A stretch of DNA of 44,856 nt from a virus, in IMG/VR virus record IMGVR_UViG_3300005529_000014, positions 1 through 44,856 of that record; one strand, written 5' to 3'. Shown in pieces: positions 36,901 through 44,343 of the stretch; position 1 is the stretch's first letter; the number at the start of each line of letters is the position of its first letter. Both the position numbers and the translations under genes were made by a program. The notes below the pieces were generated by a model. That model did not search any database, was not told the DNA's origin, and saw nothing but the letters and a program-made list of their open reading frames with translations.

Positions 36901-39422
36901 ATGTCCGGTATGTCCGCTGGCCCGAAGGTGCTGTGCCGCAGCCGATTCGCTTCGGAGGGCTGACAGCCACGGAGGCTGCCGAGGCTCTCTACAAGCGCTA
37001 CCAGGATGTAGAGAAGGCCGGGTTCGAGCAGGGCATGACCGACCCGCTCGGCGACGCTCAGGCGCTTCTCATCAGAAGCCTTGGCCCGAAGGCCGATCAG
37101 AAGCTCGGCAAGTGGATTGACGACAACCAGATGAACTTCCCCGTCCGTGATGGCCTCGTTCCACGCAAGCAGTTCGATGATGTGATGCAGGCGTGGATCG
37201 GGAGGCTGATGACGGCGAACAAGTGGAACCGTGGGAAGATCTACGACCATGTTCTCTACTCGACGGTCAATGATCTGACGAAGGCCGGCTGGGAGATGAA
37301 GGACGCCGTGCCGGTGGCGGCGGACCTGGCCAAGGCGCAGACCGTCTACCACATGCTGGACTTCTCCAACATGCTCCAGGTTGAGCAGAACCTCCGGTGG
37401 CTCTCATACTTCGCGACCAAGCACCGGCTGTACTGGACATGGATTCTCCGCCAGGCCGCACGCAGGCCGGGACTGGACGCGCTGGTCGGCGACGCCCAAG
37501 ACCACCTGGACAAGAACGGCAACCTCAAACTGCCCTTGTCGGTTGCCGGGTACAACCTGGCGATCCCGGCCGCGAGACTGTTCTGGGCCAACGCCACCGA
37601 GTACCCGCAGACATCACCTGTGGTGCAGGGCGCGTTCGAGTACGGCAAGGGAATCCTTGAAGGCCATGGTCCTGCCGGGGCTGTGAACGATGCGCTGGGG
37701 TCTTTGACCTCAACCTCGGGGAACCTCGTCACGCGCGACGACCAGGCCGAGCTCTGGGCGATCAAGCTTGCCGGCGTCACCTCCGGGAAGATCCCCGCCA
37801 CGGCCGACTCGGTGACCCTTGGCCTTTCTCCGTCGCAGCAGCAGCAGTTCTTCCACGCCGTCAATGAGTATTCGGCCTTCTACAAAGCCAAGCATGGCGA
37901 CTGGCCGACAGAGCAGGACGCTGTTAGGCATGTGCTTGTCGGGCAGACCGCCTCGACGTTCTGGAACACCAACCTTTTCCTCCCCGTCACCGTGACGAAG
38001 GCGGACCAGAAGGTCTCCGGGAGCGTCCAGAAACTGCTCTCCGAGTACGGCCACATCGTCAACCCGGTGAAGAAGCGGGAATTCCTGGACCAGCATCCAG
38101 AGGTTGCCTTGCATTTCGGGGTGAACGAAGACCCTGCGGTGTTCCTCCACAACAACAAGCTGTGGGACCAGTTCAACGCCGCCCAGAACGCGCTGGCCAA
38201 CTCACGCCAGCAGGTGTACCAGGGGATCCTGAAGAACGGCCAGGTGACAGCCGCCGACCTGGAGAACGAGTCGAAGCTGTCGGCCCAGTGGGCGAAGACG
38301 ATCAACAAGCTTCAGCTCGAGGACGCCGCAACCTGGCCTGGCAATAGCCAGTTCCCGGCCGGCAAGGTGTCGGACAACCAGGTGGTGACGCCGGGGCCGT
38401 GGGGCAAGGCTTTGGAGGGCGACCCGTATGCGTCCAGGGCGTTTCTGCACCAGGTCTTCCCCAACATTCCCCCGGCGAAGCTGAACGGCCACACCGTCGG
38501 CGAGACAGTGGTTCAGCTCCAGGCGGAGTCTCGCAGGCTGGCGCTGGTGAAGAACAACCTCGCAGCCGCGAAGAAGCTCGGCTACGCGGACCTGGAGTCC
38601 GTAAAGACTAGGTTGTCCGCCATCTCTCAGATCCTCGCTCCCTTCTACGCCTACCCGAAGGATGCCCCGGCGAAGCTGGAGGATGAGTACTACTCGAAGT
38701 ATGTGACTCCGTACATTCAGCAGCGGACGGCGAAGACGAACGCTATCGCCCTTGCTCCGGAGGATCAGCAGGACGCTCTCCGGTCGAGCCTTAGGGCGTG
38801 GAAAGACAGCCACGACCATCCTGTTTACATCAACGTGGACGGGAAGCGGATCAAGTTCCCGTCTGTTGTGCAGATCGGGTGGGCTCGGCTACCCGGGCCG
38901 ACGAGACACCAGGCTTTGGCCCAGGCCGTGACTGGCGACTGGTCACACATCGCGTCCTACGAGAAGACGCTGCTTGGTGTGAAGACTAGTCCTGGTGTGT
39001 CGCAGGGTTGGTCTGCCTACTACGACACCGTAGGCGAATACAACAAGAACCCAGGCAACTCCTCTCTCGTCGCTTCGCAGAAGACGTCGCTTGCCAAGCA
39101 GATCGACAAGGTGTACCCGGGGTTCTACAAGGATTACTTGTTCGCGCAGCAGCCGAAGGTGGACCGTTACGAGCGCACGACCCTGTATCAGCAGATGCCC
39201 AAGACGGAGAAGGCGCAGTTCGACCAGTACATCGGCGGCCCGGCGAAGCAGCTGTCGAAGGCGATCAAGGCGAATGGTAACCGGAACTACTACGAGAAGT
39301 CGTGGAGGAACTACGTGGAGACAGAGGTTCAGCCGTGGCTTCAATCACAGCCGGCTCTACGCAATGAGCTTTCTTTGTACGGGCCAAACTTTCTGAACAC
39401 GTTGGTGAGTACGAGTGGCTAA
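33963..39422 (+). CDS. 1819-aa internal virion/ejection protein
   Basis: The largest gene of the phage starts at GTG 33963. The protein is mostly helical with a Pro-rich start, several Ala/Gly-rich amphipathic stretches (about 395-430) and a weakly hydrophobic region near residue 1200. I see no enzyme motif. Its place between a wall-binding domain and a lytic transglycosylase, and ahead of scaffold and capsid, fits the large core protein of podoviruses that leaves the head to form a DNA channel. A tape-measure role in a longer tail is the alternative, but other tail genes are missing. Confidence 0.6.
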   Translation: MPLSKGDVNAGLKKGNVPVAPPAAPPQKPIVLRRSRTVVPAPVQQPQQPVDEPPHPILQQHGFNGGIQQFNQRVQAVHDDYQNSYGQPPTPGLVLDLAKSPLNTGDFSKLFTVPKDPLAARARGAVNSTPPEKQLVVRHDGLVEQNNPIAARLIANEKTSTPNVAATPNPTSPAMAKYQALQKQHPWVAMGMLPIGDNDVEKFWNAVSYAQGHPAAAQPLKVGGETLQQYQQENVLGESLVGARPGENPGLVSQGYGKPASTENLDTTAALRARQGVAQGVTTVRAAQDALKKVAPDYFANLPSSGFINQDWAKALGQYQTSPQYFRQQTVRLAHDNHFGSNTSAFINAWKTKQAAIKKQPFLANFIAHQPLALFDTRTHGAAVINLLSGNTKGWGWANVPTVGLNVITNTAGLVFNEAAGTVDQAKIDASYVTAYMQAIMPKNVSIPGTAITGEGLTEKQAREKAAKVLFEKPTWSRVIDPNLGTDKDWIPFSKQAAPIFNAAVDLWIGSAKFTGEEVAAGDIASASSSRYLQNKSAFAFNSLKKGDLGGAVASLEGGRGAENLAAALESGVKDGSVSQQQFQQHVSELYAQGHTTVGEARINGPLLNSLRTKDLPTPGRIGTTASKVHQTVKSVLDNFENSMRARKQVGATSHAADLVASVRQQFARAAPANERRAIFDTRTPDDVYNWARVNLKDQKVAAGLRDDFIRLRAKDDVQGITDLNNKMRALYAKAHPDSEIARTPLEATQGPQIESESRTYLTFPKSIETRAQSINAALNKAGRLHREVIVSGSPNPLIFPLVPGFGESLLYKHAIADTARRVVGGGGVFGITGELKGAKAAVEAYAKEDPEALRLLGVNRDSAVAGENRYITGQKPTDTVNFNTGEKLNLATNRPLETKAAQEAAGGYLRRLISSRALKAYQASTASDLGPMIDLIQNDKELQSLLYKDARTFTPSTKFQKIPDGLELPTGAEVAVKGNVRYVRWPEGAVPQPIRFGGLTATEAAEALYKRYQDVEKAGFEQGMTDPLGDAQALLIRSLGPKADQKLGKWIDDNQMNFPVRDGLVPRKQFDDVMQAWIGRLMTANKWNRGKIYDHVLYSTVNDLTKAGWEMKDAVPVAADLAKAQTVYHMLDFSNMLQVEQNLRWLSYFATKHRLYWTWILRQAARRPGLDALVGDAQDHLDKNGNLKLPLSVAGYNLAIPAARLFWANATEYPQTSPVVQGAFEYGKGILEGHGPAGAVNDALGSLTSTSGNLVTRDDQAELWAIKLAGVTSGKIPATADSVTLGLSPSQQQQFFHAVNEYSAFYKAKHGDWPTEQDAVRHVLVGQTASTFWNTNLFLPVTVTKADQKVSGSVQKLLSEYGHIVNPVKKREFLDQHPEVALHFGVNEDPAVFLHNNKLWDQFNAAQNALANSRQQVYQGILKNGQVTAADLENESKLSAQWAKTINKLQLEDAATWPGNSQFPAGKVSDNQVVTPGPWGKALEGDPYASRAFLHQVFPNIPPAKLNGHTVGETVVQLQAESRRLALVKNNLAAAKKLGYADLESVKTRLSAISQILAPFYAYPKDAPAKLEDEYYSKYVTPYIQQRTAKTNAIALAPEDQQDALRSSLRAWKDSHDHPVYINVDGKRIKFPSVVQIGWARLPGPTRHQALAQAVTGDWSHIASYEKTLLGVKTSPGVSQGWSAYYDTVGEYNKNPGNSSLVASQKTSLAKQIDKVYPGFYKDYLFAQQPKVDRYERTTLYQQMPKTEKAQFDQYIGGPAKQLSKAIKANGNRNYYEKSWRNYVETEVQPWLQSQPALRNELSLYGPNFLNTLVSTSG

Positions 39423-40935
39423 AGCCCCTCCCAAGTTCGTTATCCCGCCAAAGCCGGCGAGCAAAAGCGGGGCTAAGGGTACGCCGTGGGAACAGTTCGT
39501 CAACTACTGGGCGGCCCATGGCTACAAGGCGTTCAAGACGAACGCGGCGGCGATCTATGCAGCCGCGAAGGCTGAGAACATCGACCCGATCACGTTCGGG
39601 GCGCTTGTCCTGAACGAGTCCGGCGGCAACTTTAACGAGCGCGACTCGAACATGGGCGCAGTAGGCATTGGCCAGCTAGAGCCAGGAACCTTCATCGGCC
39701 CGAACGCTTTCAACGGCGGAGTTCTTCCGTGGGATTCAACCCACAAGATCTCAATGGCCGACCTGAGAAACCCGGCCATCAACCTCCGTCTGGCCGCCGC
39801 CTATGCAGGCTATTTGCAGGGAAGCCATCCCGCCGACTGGTATGGACGCTACAACGCCGGCCCGAATACCACAGATGCCAGGGCCGGGCAAATTCAGCAG
39901 CAGTTCAACGCCAAGTGGATCACGAAGTGGAACCCGAAGTACGTCTCAACCACTTCTTCGACCGCTCCTCCCTCTGCGTCTGGGCCTCAGGTTCCGGGTG
40001 GTACCGCCCCGCAGAAGCAGGACAACACCGACCCGTGGATGATTGTTACGGCGAAGGGGAAACTGTCGGTGGTCAACTCCCCGACGGCCCCGAAGAATGC
40101 TCTGACGTACGAGGGGCAGCCGATCACCAGGTCGCAGTTCAAGCAGATCTGGACGCAGACCTACGCCGACACGTTTCAGGCGTATACGGGCAAGGCTGCG
40201 ACGGTCAAGGATATCGTCAGCATTCTGAAGAACGCGCCGAGCGTCCAGGGACTTGCAACCACCCTCGCCAATCGTCCCACCTTTGCCAACTCGCCGATCT
40301 ACAAACAGCACGCCAAAGGCTTTCTCGCCGTCGGCAGGAACATTCTCGGCAACACCTGGAACCCCGGCGGGGACCTGAAGGGCGTCATCAAGAAAGCCAT
40401 CGTCGGCAACTGGGACCAGGCCACGTTCGAGCAGGTTCTTCGCCAGTCGAAAGAGTACGAGTCTGGCCCGGAGTACAAGACGAACCTGGCCCAGAACACG
40501 TCGGCCTACCAGACCATTTACGGGAACCCGGATCCTGCGACCGAGAAGCTGCTGGCTCAGAAGACGAAGGCCGGCTGGACGCCGGACGAACTCTCTTCCT
40601 GGTTGAGAACCCAGCCTGCCTACAAGAACTCGCAGGAGTACCAGTCGAAGATGCTGTCCCTCATGGGTCAGCTGGGGCTTATCACCGGGGCTGTGCCGAC
40701 GCTTTCGGAGGACCAGATCAACCAGATCCTTTCCTCTGGCGATCAGCTTGGAGGCGGCACGACCTCGACGCCCGGAGTTACGACTCCGCCGCCTGGCTCT
40801 ACGCAGACCGGAGTGACTGACGTATCCAGCACCGGGGGCTATGCGCCGAGGCCGAACCCGGCCCCGCCGTTGGTGTCGGAGAACGGCCAGACCCGGCCGC
40901 TGCCTAGACCGCTGCCGTATCTCGGGAGGCATTGA
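39415..40935 (+). CDS. internal lytic transglycosylase
   Basis: The 506-aa protein starts at GTG 39415 in the end of the 1819-aa gene. Residues 25-180 form an SLT/lysozyme-like domain: Glu68 in LVLNESGGN, then GAVGIGQLEPGTF, LRNPAINLRLAAAYAGYL and YGRYNAGPN. It should cut glycan strands locally so DNA can pass the wall. The rest is helical with repeats of the type SPIYKQHAKGF and SGPEYKTNL, probably for docking to the core, and ends in a Pro-rich tail. Confidence 0.8.
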   Translation: MAKAPPKFVIPPKPASKSGAKGTPWEQFVNYWAAHGYKAFKTNAAAIYAAAKAENIDPITFGALVLNESGGNFNERDSNMGAVGIGQLEPGTFIGPNAFNGGVLPWDSTHKISMADLRNPAINLRLAAAYAGYLQGSHPADWYGRYNAGPNTTDARAGQIQQQFNAKWITKWNPKYVSTTSSTAPPSASGPQVPGGTAPQKQDNTDPWMIVTAKGKLSVVNSPTAPKNALTYEGQPITRSQFKQIWTQTYADTFQAYTGKAATVKDIVSILKNAPSVQGLATTLANRPTFANSPIYKQHAKGFLAVGRNILGNTWNPGGDLKGVIKKAIVGNWDQATFEQVLRQSKEYESGPEYKTNLAQNTSAYQTIYGNPDPATEKLLAQKTKAGWTPDELSSWLRTQPAYKNSQEYQSKMLSLMGQLGLITGAVPTLSEDQINQILSSGDQLGGGTTSTPGVTTPPPGSTQTGVTDVSSTGGYAPRPNPAPPLVSENGQTRPLPRPLPYLGRH

Positions 40936-41732
40936 TGGCGCTAGCCAACATCGGCGACACCCAGCCGTACGCCTACACCGTCAACAACCAAGGCCAGATC
41001 GTCATCAACACCAACGTTGGTGCCGGCGCGGCCGAAGCACCCTCGAGTGGTGGGGATGGCGGAGGCGGCGGCGGTGGTGGTTCGACGGCCCCCTCGGCGC
41101 CTACTGGACCGCAGGACTGGTCTTCGTTCCTCGGGATCTACGGTCTCCCGCCGGATGTGCAGGCGAAGGTCAACCAGATCTTCGGCTCAACATCGGACAT
41201 AAACCAGGCCACAGCCCTCGCAATGGCTTACGTTAGAGGAACCGACTGGTACAAGACCACCTATCCGGGTATTCAGGAGGGCATTGCGAAGGGGGTCATC
41301 TCGAACGAGTCCGACTACCGGTCGTATGTGAACTCCCTCCAGCAGCTGAACCAGCAGTACTACGGAACCGATATCACTTCGCAGCAGATCTCCGACTATC
41401 TGAAGGCCGGGTACAACCCGACCCATGTGGGGCAGATCTTCCAGGGCCATGCGTATGCGCAGGCGAACGGGAATGATCTCCGCTACATCACCGGGGCTTT
41501 CGGTGGCGGCCAGATCTCCGACCAGGACCTTGAAACCCTGGGCCAGGAGAGTGCCGGCCTGGATTCGGCTATGGGTCAGAAGCTTCAGTCTGCTGTTCAG
41601 AAGGCGCAGGCGCGTGTGAACAAGGTGTTCTCGGGCACGCTTGCCACGCCTTCGTTGAGTCTCGGCACGACCGGGCTTTCCAGCCCGTCTCTTGCCGGTC
41701 CCAAGGCCACGCCTGACGTGGCCGCATCGTAA
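40935..41732 (+). CDS. 265-aa Gly-rich internal virion protein
   Basis: ATG 40935 shares its A with the preceding TGA; TTG 40932 is possible. Residues 38-50 form a poly-Gly linker. After it come helical units (PPDVQAKVNQIFGSTSDINQ, TSQQISDYLKAGYNPTHV) that resemble those in the C-terminal part of the transglycosylase protein. Likely a third core protein. Confidence 0.55.
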   Translation: MALANIGDTQPYAYTVNNQGQIVINTNVGAGAAEAPSSGGDGGGGGGGGSTAPSAPTGPQDWSSFLGIYGLPPDVQAKVNQIFGSTSDINQATALAMAYVRGTDWYKTTYPGIQEGIAKGVISNESDYRSYVNSLQQLNQQYYGTDITSQQISDYLKAGYNPTHVGQIFQGHAYAQANGNDLRYITGAFGGGQISDQDLETLGQESAGLDSAMGQKLQSAVQKAQARVNKVFSGTLATPSLSLGTTGLSSPSLAGPKATPDVAAS

Positions 41733-41747
41733 ACCAAAGGAGTCACC

Positions 41748-42425
41748 TTGAGTGATGATGTCGCTTCGGCTGTCGCCGGGACTATCTCCGACCTGTTCGG
41801 CGGTCCTGACGTAGCGGAGGAAGCTCCGAGCAGCCCAGACGACTCCGCAGCGCCTGAGGCGCAAGTTGCGGAACTGCCTGACCTGAACCCGTCTCTCCCC
41901 GATGATCTCGCGGAGTTCCTTGAGGAGCCGGATTTCGATGATGACGAAGAGCCTGCTGTGGCGTTCGCTGATCCTGAAGAGGATGAGTATGTGGATGCGG
42001 AGCAGCTGGCCCGCGAGAACGCGAAGCTGAAGAAGCGGCTTGAGTGGACGGAGACGCAGAAGGCCCGGGCTAACGCGAAGGCGTGGGCTGCGGAGGCGAA
42101 GAAGATCGCGCCGCTGTCGAGACCGGGAACGATCAACGCCCAGTCCCGCCGTGCGTTTCTCCGTGAGGCGCGTAAACAGCATGAGGAGAACTTCTCTCTG
42201 CTGGCCCCGCACATTGACGCCTATAAGACGGCGAAGGATCAGCTGCGTGAGCAGATCGCGGCGGAGCTTCGTGCCGAGCTCGAGGAGGCGTGGGGCAGGC
42301 CGACCCAGAACTCTGCCGGTGTCCCCAGCGCGGCCTCTCAGAAGGCTGACGATCTCCAGAAGGCCAGAAACAGTCGCAACCTTGCCGCTGTCGCCAAGGC
42401 CCTAATCAGCAACAACGAACTGTAG
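41748..42425 (+). CDS. scaffolding protein
   Basis: The 225-aa protein starts at TTG 41748 behind AAGGAG. The N-terminal 85 residues are very acidic (PDFDDDEEPAVAFADPEEDE), followed by a long coiled coil (QLARENAKLKKRLEWTETQK, LREQIAAELRAELEEAW). Acidic plus coiled-coil layout and position two genes before the capsid gene are typical of phage scaffolds that guide prohead assembly. Confidence 0.75.
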   Translation: MSDDVASAVAGTISDLFGGPDVAEEAPSSPDDSAAPEAQVAELPDLNPSLPDDLAEFLEEPDFDDDEEPAVAFADPEEDEYVDAEQLARENAKLKKRLEWTETQKARANAKAWAAEAKKIAPLSRPGTINAQSRRAFLREARKQHEENFSLLAPHIDAYKTAKDQLREQIAAELRAELEEAWGRPTQNSAGVPSAASQKADDLQKARNSRNLAAVAKALISNNEL

Positions 42426-42432
42426 GAGGAGA

Positions 42433-42636
42433 ATGTCGAGTACCGCTGAGGGCGGCAGCGACGGCATCGTCGCAAAAGGCCCGTCCAACACATATGACGG
42501 TGTGAACCCGTGCTCCAGCATGGACGGCAACACCGACATCAACTTCGCGTCGGTCGCCCCTATCGACCATGACGCGCCGGACTATCCGGACCCTCGCCCA
42601 GCGGCCAAGTATGCGCTGGGTTCTGTACCTGACTAG
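42433..42636 (+). CDS. 67-aa small protein before the capsid
   Basis: ATG 42433 follows AGGAGGAG. The product is polar (NTYDGVNPCSSMDGNTDINF, APDYPDPRPAAKY) and probably disordered. Possibly a head completion or decoration protein. No family recognised. Confidence 0.5.
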   Translation: MSSTAEGGSDGIVAKGPSNTYDGVNPCSSMDGNTDINFASVAPIDHDAPDYPDPRPAAKYALGSVPD

Positions 42637-42638
42637 CT

Positions 42639-42670
42639 GAGCCTGGCGGGGTTCGACTCCCCGCAGGTTC
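42639..42670 (+). other. tRNA acceptor/T-arm minihelix-like hairpin
   Basis: GAGCCTG pairs with CAGGTTC (7 bp, one G-T) and CGGGG with CCCCG (5 bp) around the loop TTCGACT; one G is bulged at 42646. The 7 + 5 bp plan with a loop matching TTCRANY is exactly the top half of a tRNA. It lies three bases after the stop of the small gene, in the 169-bp leader of the capsid gene. The rest of that leader shows only the capsid RBS. Confidence 0.55.
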
Positions 42671-42805
42671 TTACCACCCCGGGATCACTTCCTCGGCGTT
42701 CATTGATTCGTGGCGCGCACCGTGTGCGGACCGCGCGATAGCTGACGGACTGATGCGAAGAGACAGGCGGGTGCCCGAAACCACTCCGAAAGGAGGTGCA
42801 TACCT

Positions 42806-43960
42806 ATGGCTCTTCAAAGCACTAACTTCTTCGCATCGTTCGATATCACCGATGGGTCTCAGATCAGGGACATCTCCCCGATTCTGGCTGAGGCTCTGTA
42901 CTTCGACCTGTCCTACCTTGGCGCTCTCGGCGTCGATATGGGTCGGCAGGCGTACGACCCGACCCACTACTGGAACGAGGACGCGCTTAACAGCGATACC
43001 GTCACCGTCTCCGGTTCGGTTGCGTCGAACGGAACGTCCATTGTCCTGAAGGCTGGGCATGGTGCCCGCGTGCATGTCGGCGACCTTGTTGTCGATATGT
43101 CGTCGGGGACGGACACGGTGAAGCAGGTGACGGCGATCGCGACCGACACCCTGACCGTCGCTTCGGGCGGGTACGGCTCTTCGCCGGCATCCCAGACCGT
43201 CGCTGACGCTTCGACGCTTGCCGTGATCCGGGCCGAGCAGGAAGGTTCTGACATTGGTGTTGACCGGTCGGTTGCCCCGTCCGTTCTCAACAACTTCACG
43301 CAGATCCTGTCCTCGTTCGACCTGATGGTTACCGGTTCTCAGCTCGCCCGCCGCATGGCGACCAACGAGCTCCAGGACTGGGTTGCCCACCAGCTGGCCA
43401 ACCGTGCGATCGAATTCAAGATCAACCTGACCCGTGCGCTTCTCTACTCGGAGAAGTCGGGTTCGGCTGGTTCTGACACGGCGTACCGGACGATGGAGGG
43501 GCTGTACCGGTTCATCAAGGCGAACGGCAACTCGACCGCCTCGGGAACCTTCTCGTACTCGGCCCTGAACACCGCGAACAAGACGATCATCGACCAGGGT
43601 GTCCAGGCGGACACGCTGCTGATCGGCACCGATCTGGTTGCAGGCTCCCATGGTGTCGCGACGTTTGATTCTGGAAACCGTCGCCTCCTCGAGTCCGACA
43701 AGCAGATGGGGTACATGGTCAACGAGATCCAGCTTCAGCACGGCAACTCCGTGCAGGTTGTGATCGACGCCCGTGTGCGTGCTGGTGATGCGTTCCTGTT
43801 CGACAAGTCGCGCGTGAACCCGCTTCCGTACAACGGTCGTGGTCTCTTCACGATTGCCGCTGTGGACTTCACGGACGGCAAGAAGCGGCGCGTGCTCGGT
43901 GAGTGGACGCAGGAGGTTCGCAACGCGAGCGCTTCGGCGGTCCTCGTCGGCCAGTCGTAA
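42806..43960 (+). CDS. major capsid protein, SU10/DUF5309-like
   Basis: The 384-aa protein starts at ATG 42806 behind AAAGGAGGTG, the best ribosome site of the genome. The pattern ITDGSQIRDISPILAEALYF at the start, NNFTQILSSFDLMVTG near 165 and ELQDWVAHQLANRAIEFKI near 190 fits SU10-like major capsid proteins with the HK97 fold. An inserted beta domain (about 60-135) may project from the shell. Very high expression is expected. A hairpin follows the gene. Confidence 0.85.
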   Translation: MALQSTNFFASFDITDGSQIRDISPILAEALYFDLSYLGALGVDMGRQAYDPTHYWNEDALNSDTVTVSGSVASNGTSIVLKAGHGARVHVGDLVVDMSSGTDTVKQVTAIATDTLTVASGGYGSSPASQTVADASTLAVIRAEQEGSDIGVDRSVAPSVLNNFTQILSSFDLMVTGSQLARRMATNELQDWVAHQLANRAIEFKINLTRALLYSEKSGSAGSDTAYRTMEGLYRFIKANGNSTASGTFSYSALNTANKTIIDQGVQADTLLIGTDLVAGSHGVATFDSGNRRLLESDKQMGYMVNEIQLQHGNSVQVVIDARVRAGDAFLFDKSRVNPLPYNGRGLFTIAAVDFTDGKKRRVLGEWTQEVRNASASAVLVGQS

Positions 43961-43969
43961 CAAGGCTTC

Positions 43970-43994
43970 GCCGGGTGAGCCTCAATCACCCGGC
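43970..43994 (+). terminator. hairpin after the capsid gene
   Basis: GCCGGGTGA pairs perfectly with TCACCCGGC (9 bp) around a 7-nt loop. A CCCCATCTTTCT tail follows. It may partly terminate or protect the capsid mRNA. Confidence 0.6.
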
Positions 43995-44019
43995 ACCCCA
44001 TCTTTCTAAGGAGCCTTCG

Positions 44020-44343
44020 TTGTCGAAGAGACCCACTTGCAGGTCGTGCGGGAAACCCCACTTCAACTTCATCGAGTGTTCGGCGGTCGAGGCGTTCGAG
44101 GCGGAGCAGTCCGAGCAGGCGCGCATCCAAAGGAACCTCGCTGACCGTCGCGTGATGCGCCCCAGAACCGAAGGGGCAAGAGACTGGTCTTCCCATTGGG
44201 GCCGTGGCGATTACACCCAGCACGCCAACCAGGTTGCTGTGGTCCGCCGGCAGCATCCGATCCACGCCCAGTCGCGGCCTGACCGTCCTGCGGACGCGAA
44301 GCCGATCGCCCAAGAGATCGCAGCCAACCTTCTCGGAGAGTAA
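44020..44343 (+). CDS. 107-aa zinc-knuckle protein
   Basis: TTG 44020 follows AAGGAG. CRSCGKPHFNFIEC (7-20) forms a likely zinc site, and the rest is Arg/Gln/His-rich. It lies between capsid and connector, where head-completion proteins are found. Confidence 0.55.
   Translation: MSKRPTCRSCGKPHFNFIECSAVEAFEAEQSEQARIQRNLADRRVMRPRTEGARDWSSHWGRGDYTQHANQVAVVRRQHPIHAQSRPDRPADAKPIAQEIAANLLGE

Noticed and set aside
39729-40820. Second long rightward ORF inside the transglycosylase gene
   Set aside because: Composition is Arg/His-rich without hydrophobic core pattern, while the other frame has a complete SLT domain.
41748-42425. Tail assembly chaperone frameshift pair
   Set aside because: No overlapping pair with a slip site precedes the 1819-aa gene. 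This argues against a long non-contractile tail.
24379-43963. Many long minus-strand ORFs opposite late genes, such as 34743-36404 and 42671-43963
   Set aside because: They mirror the codon bias of strongly supported rightward genes, are Arg/Pro/Val-rich and lack motifs and ribosome sites.
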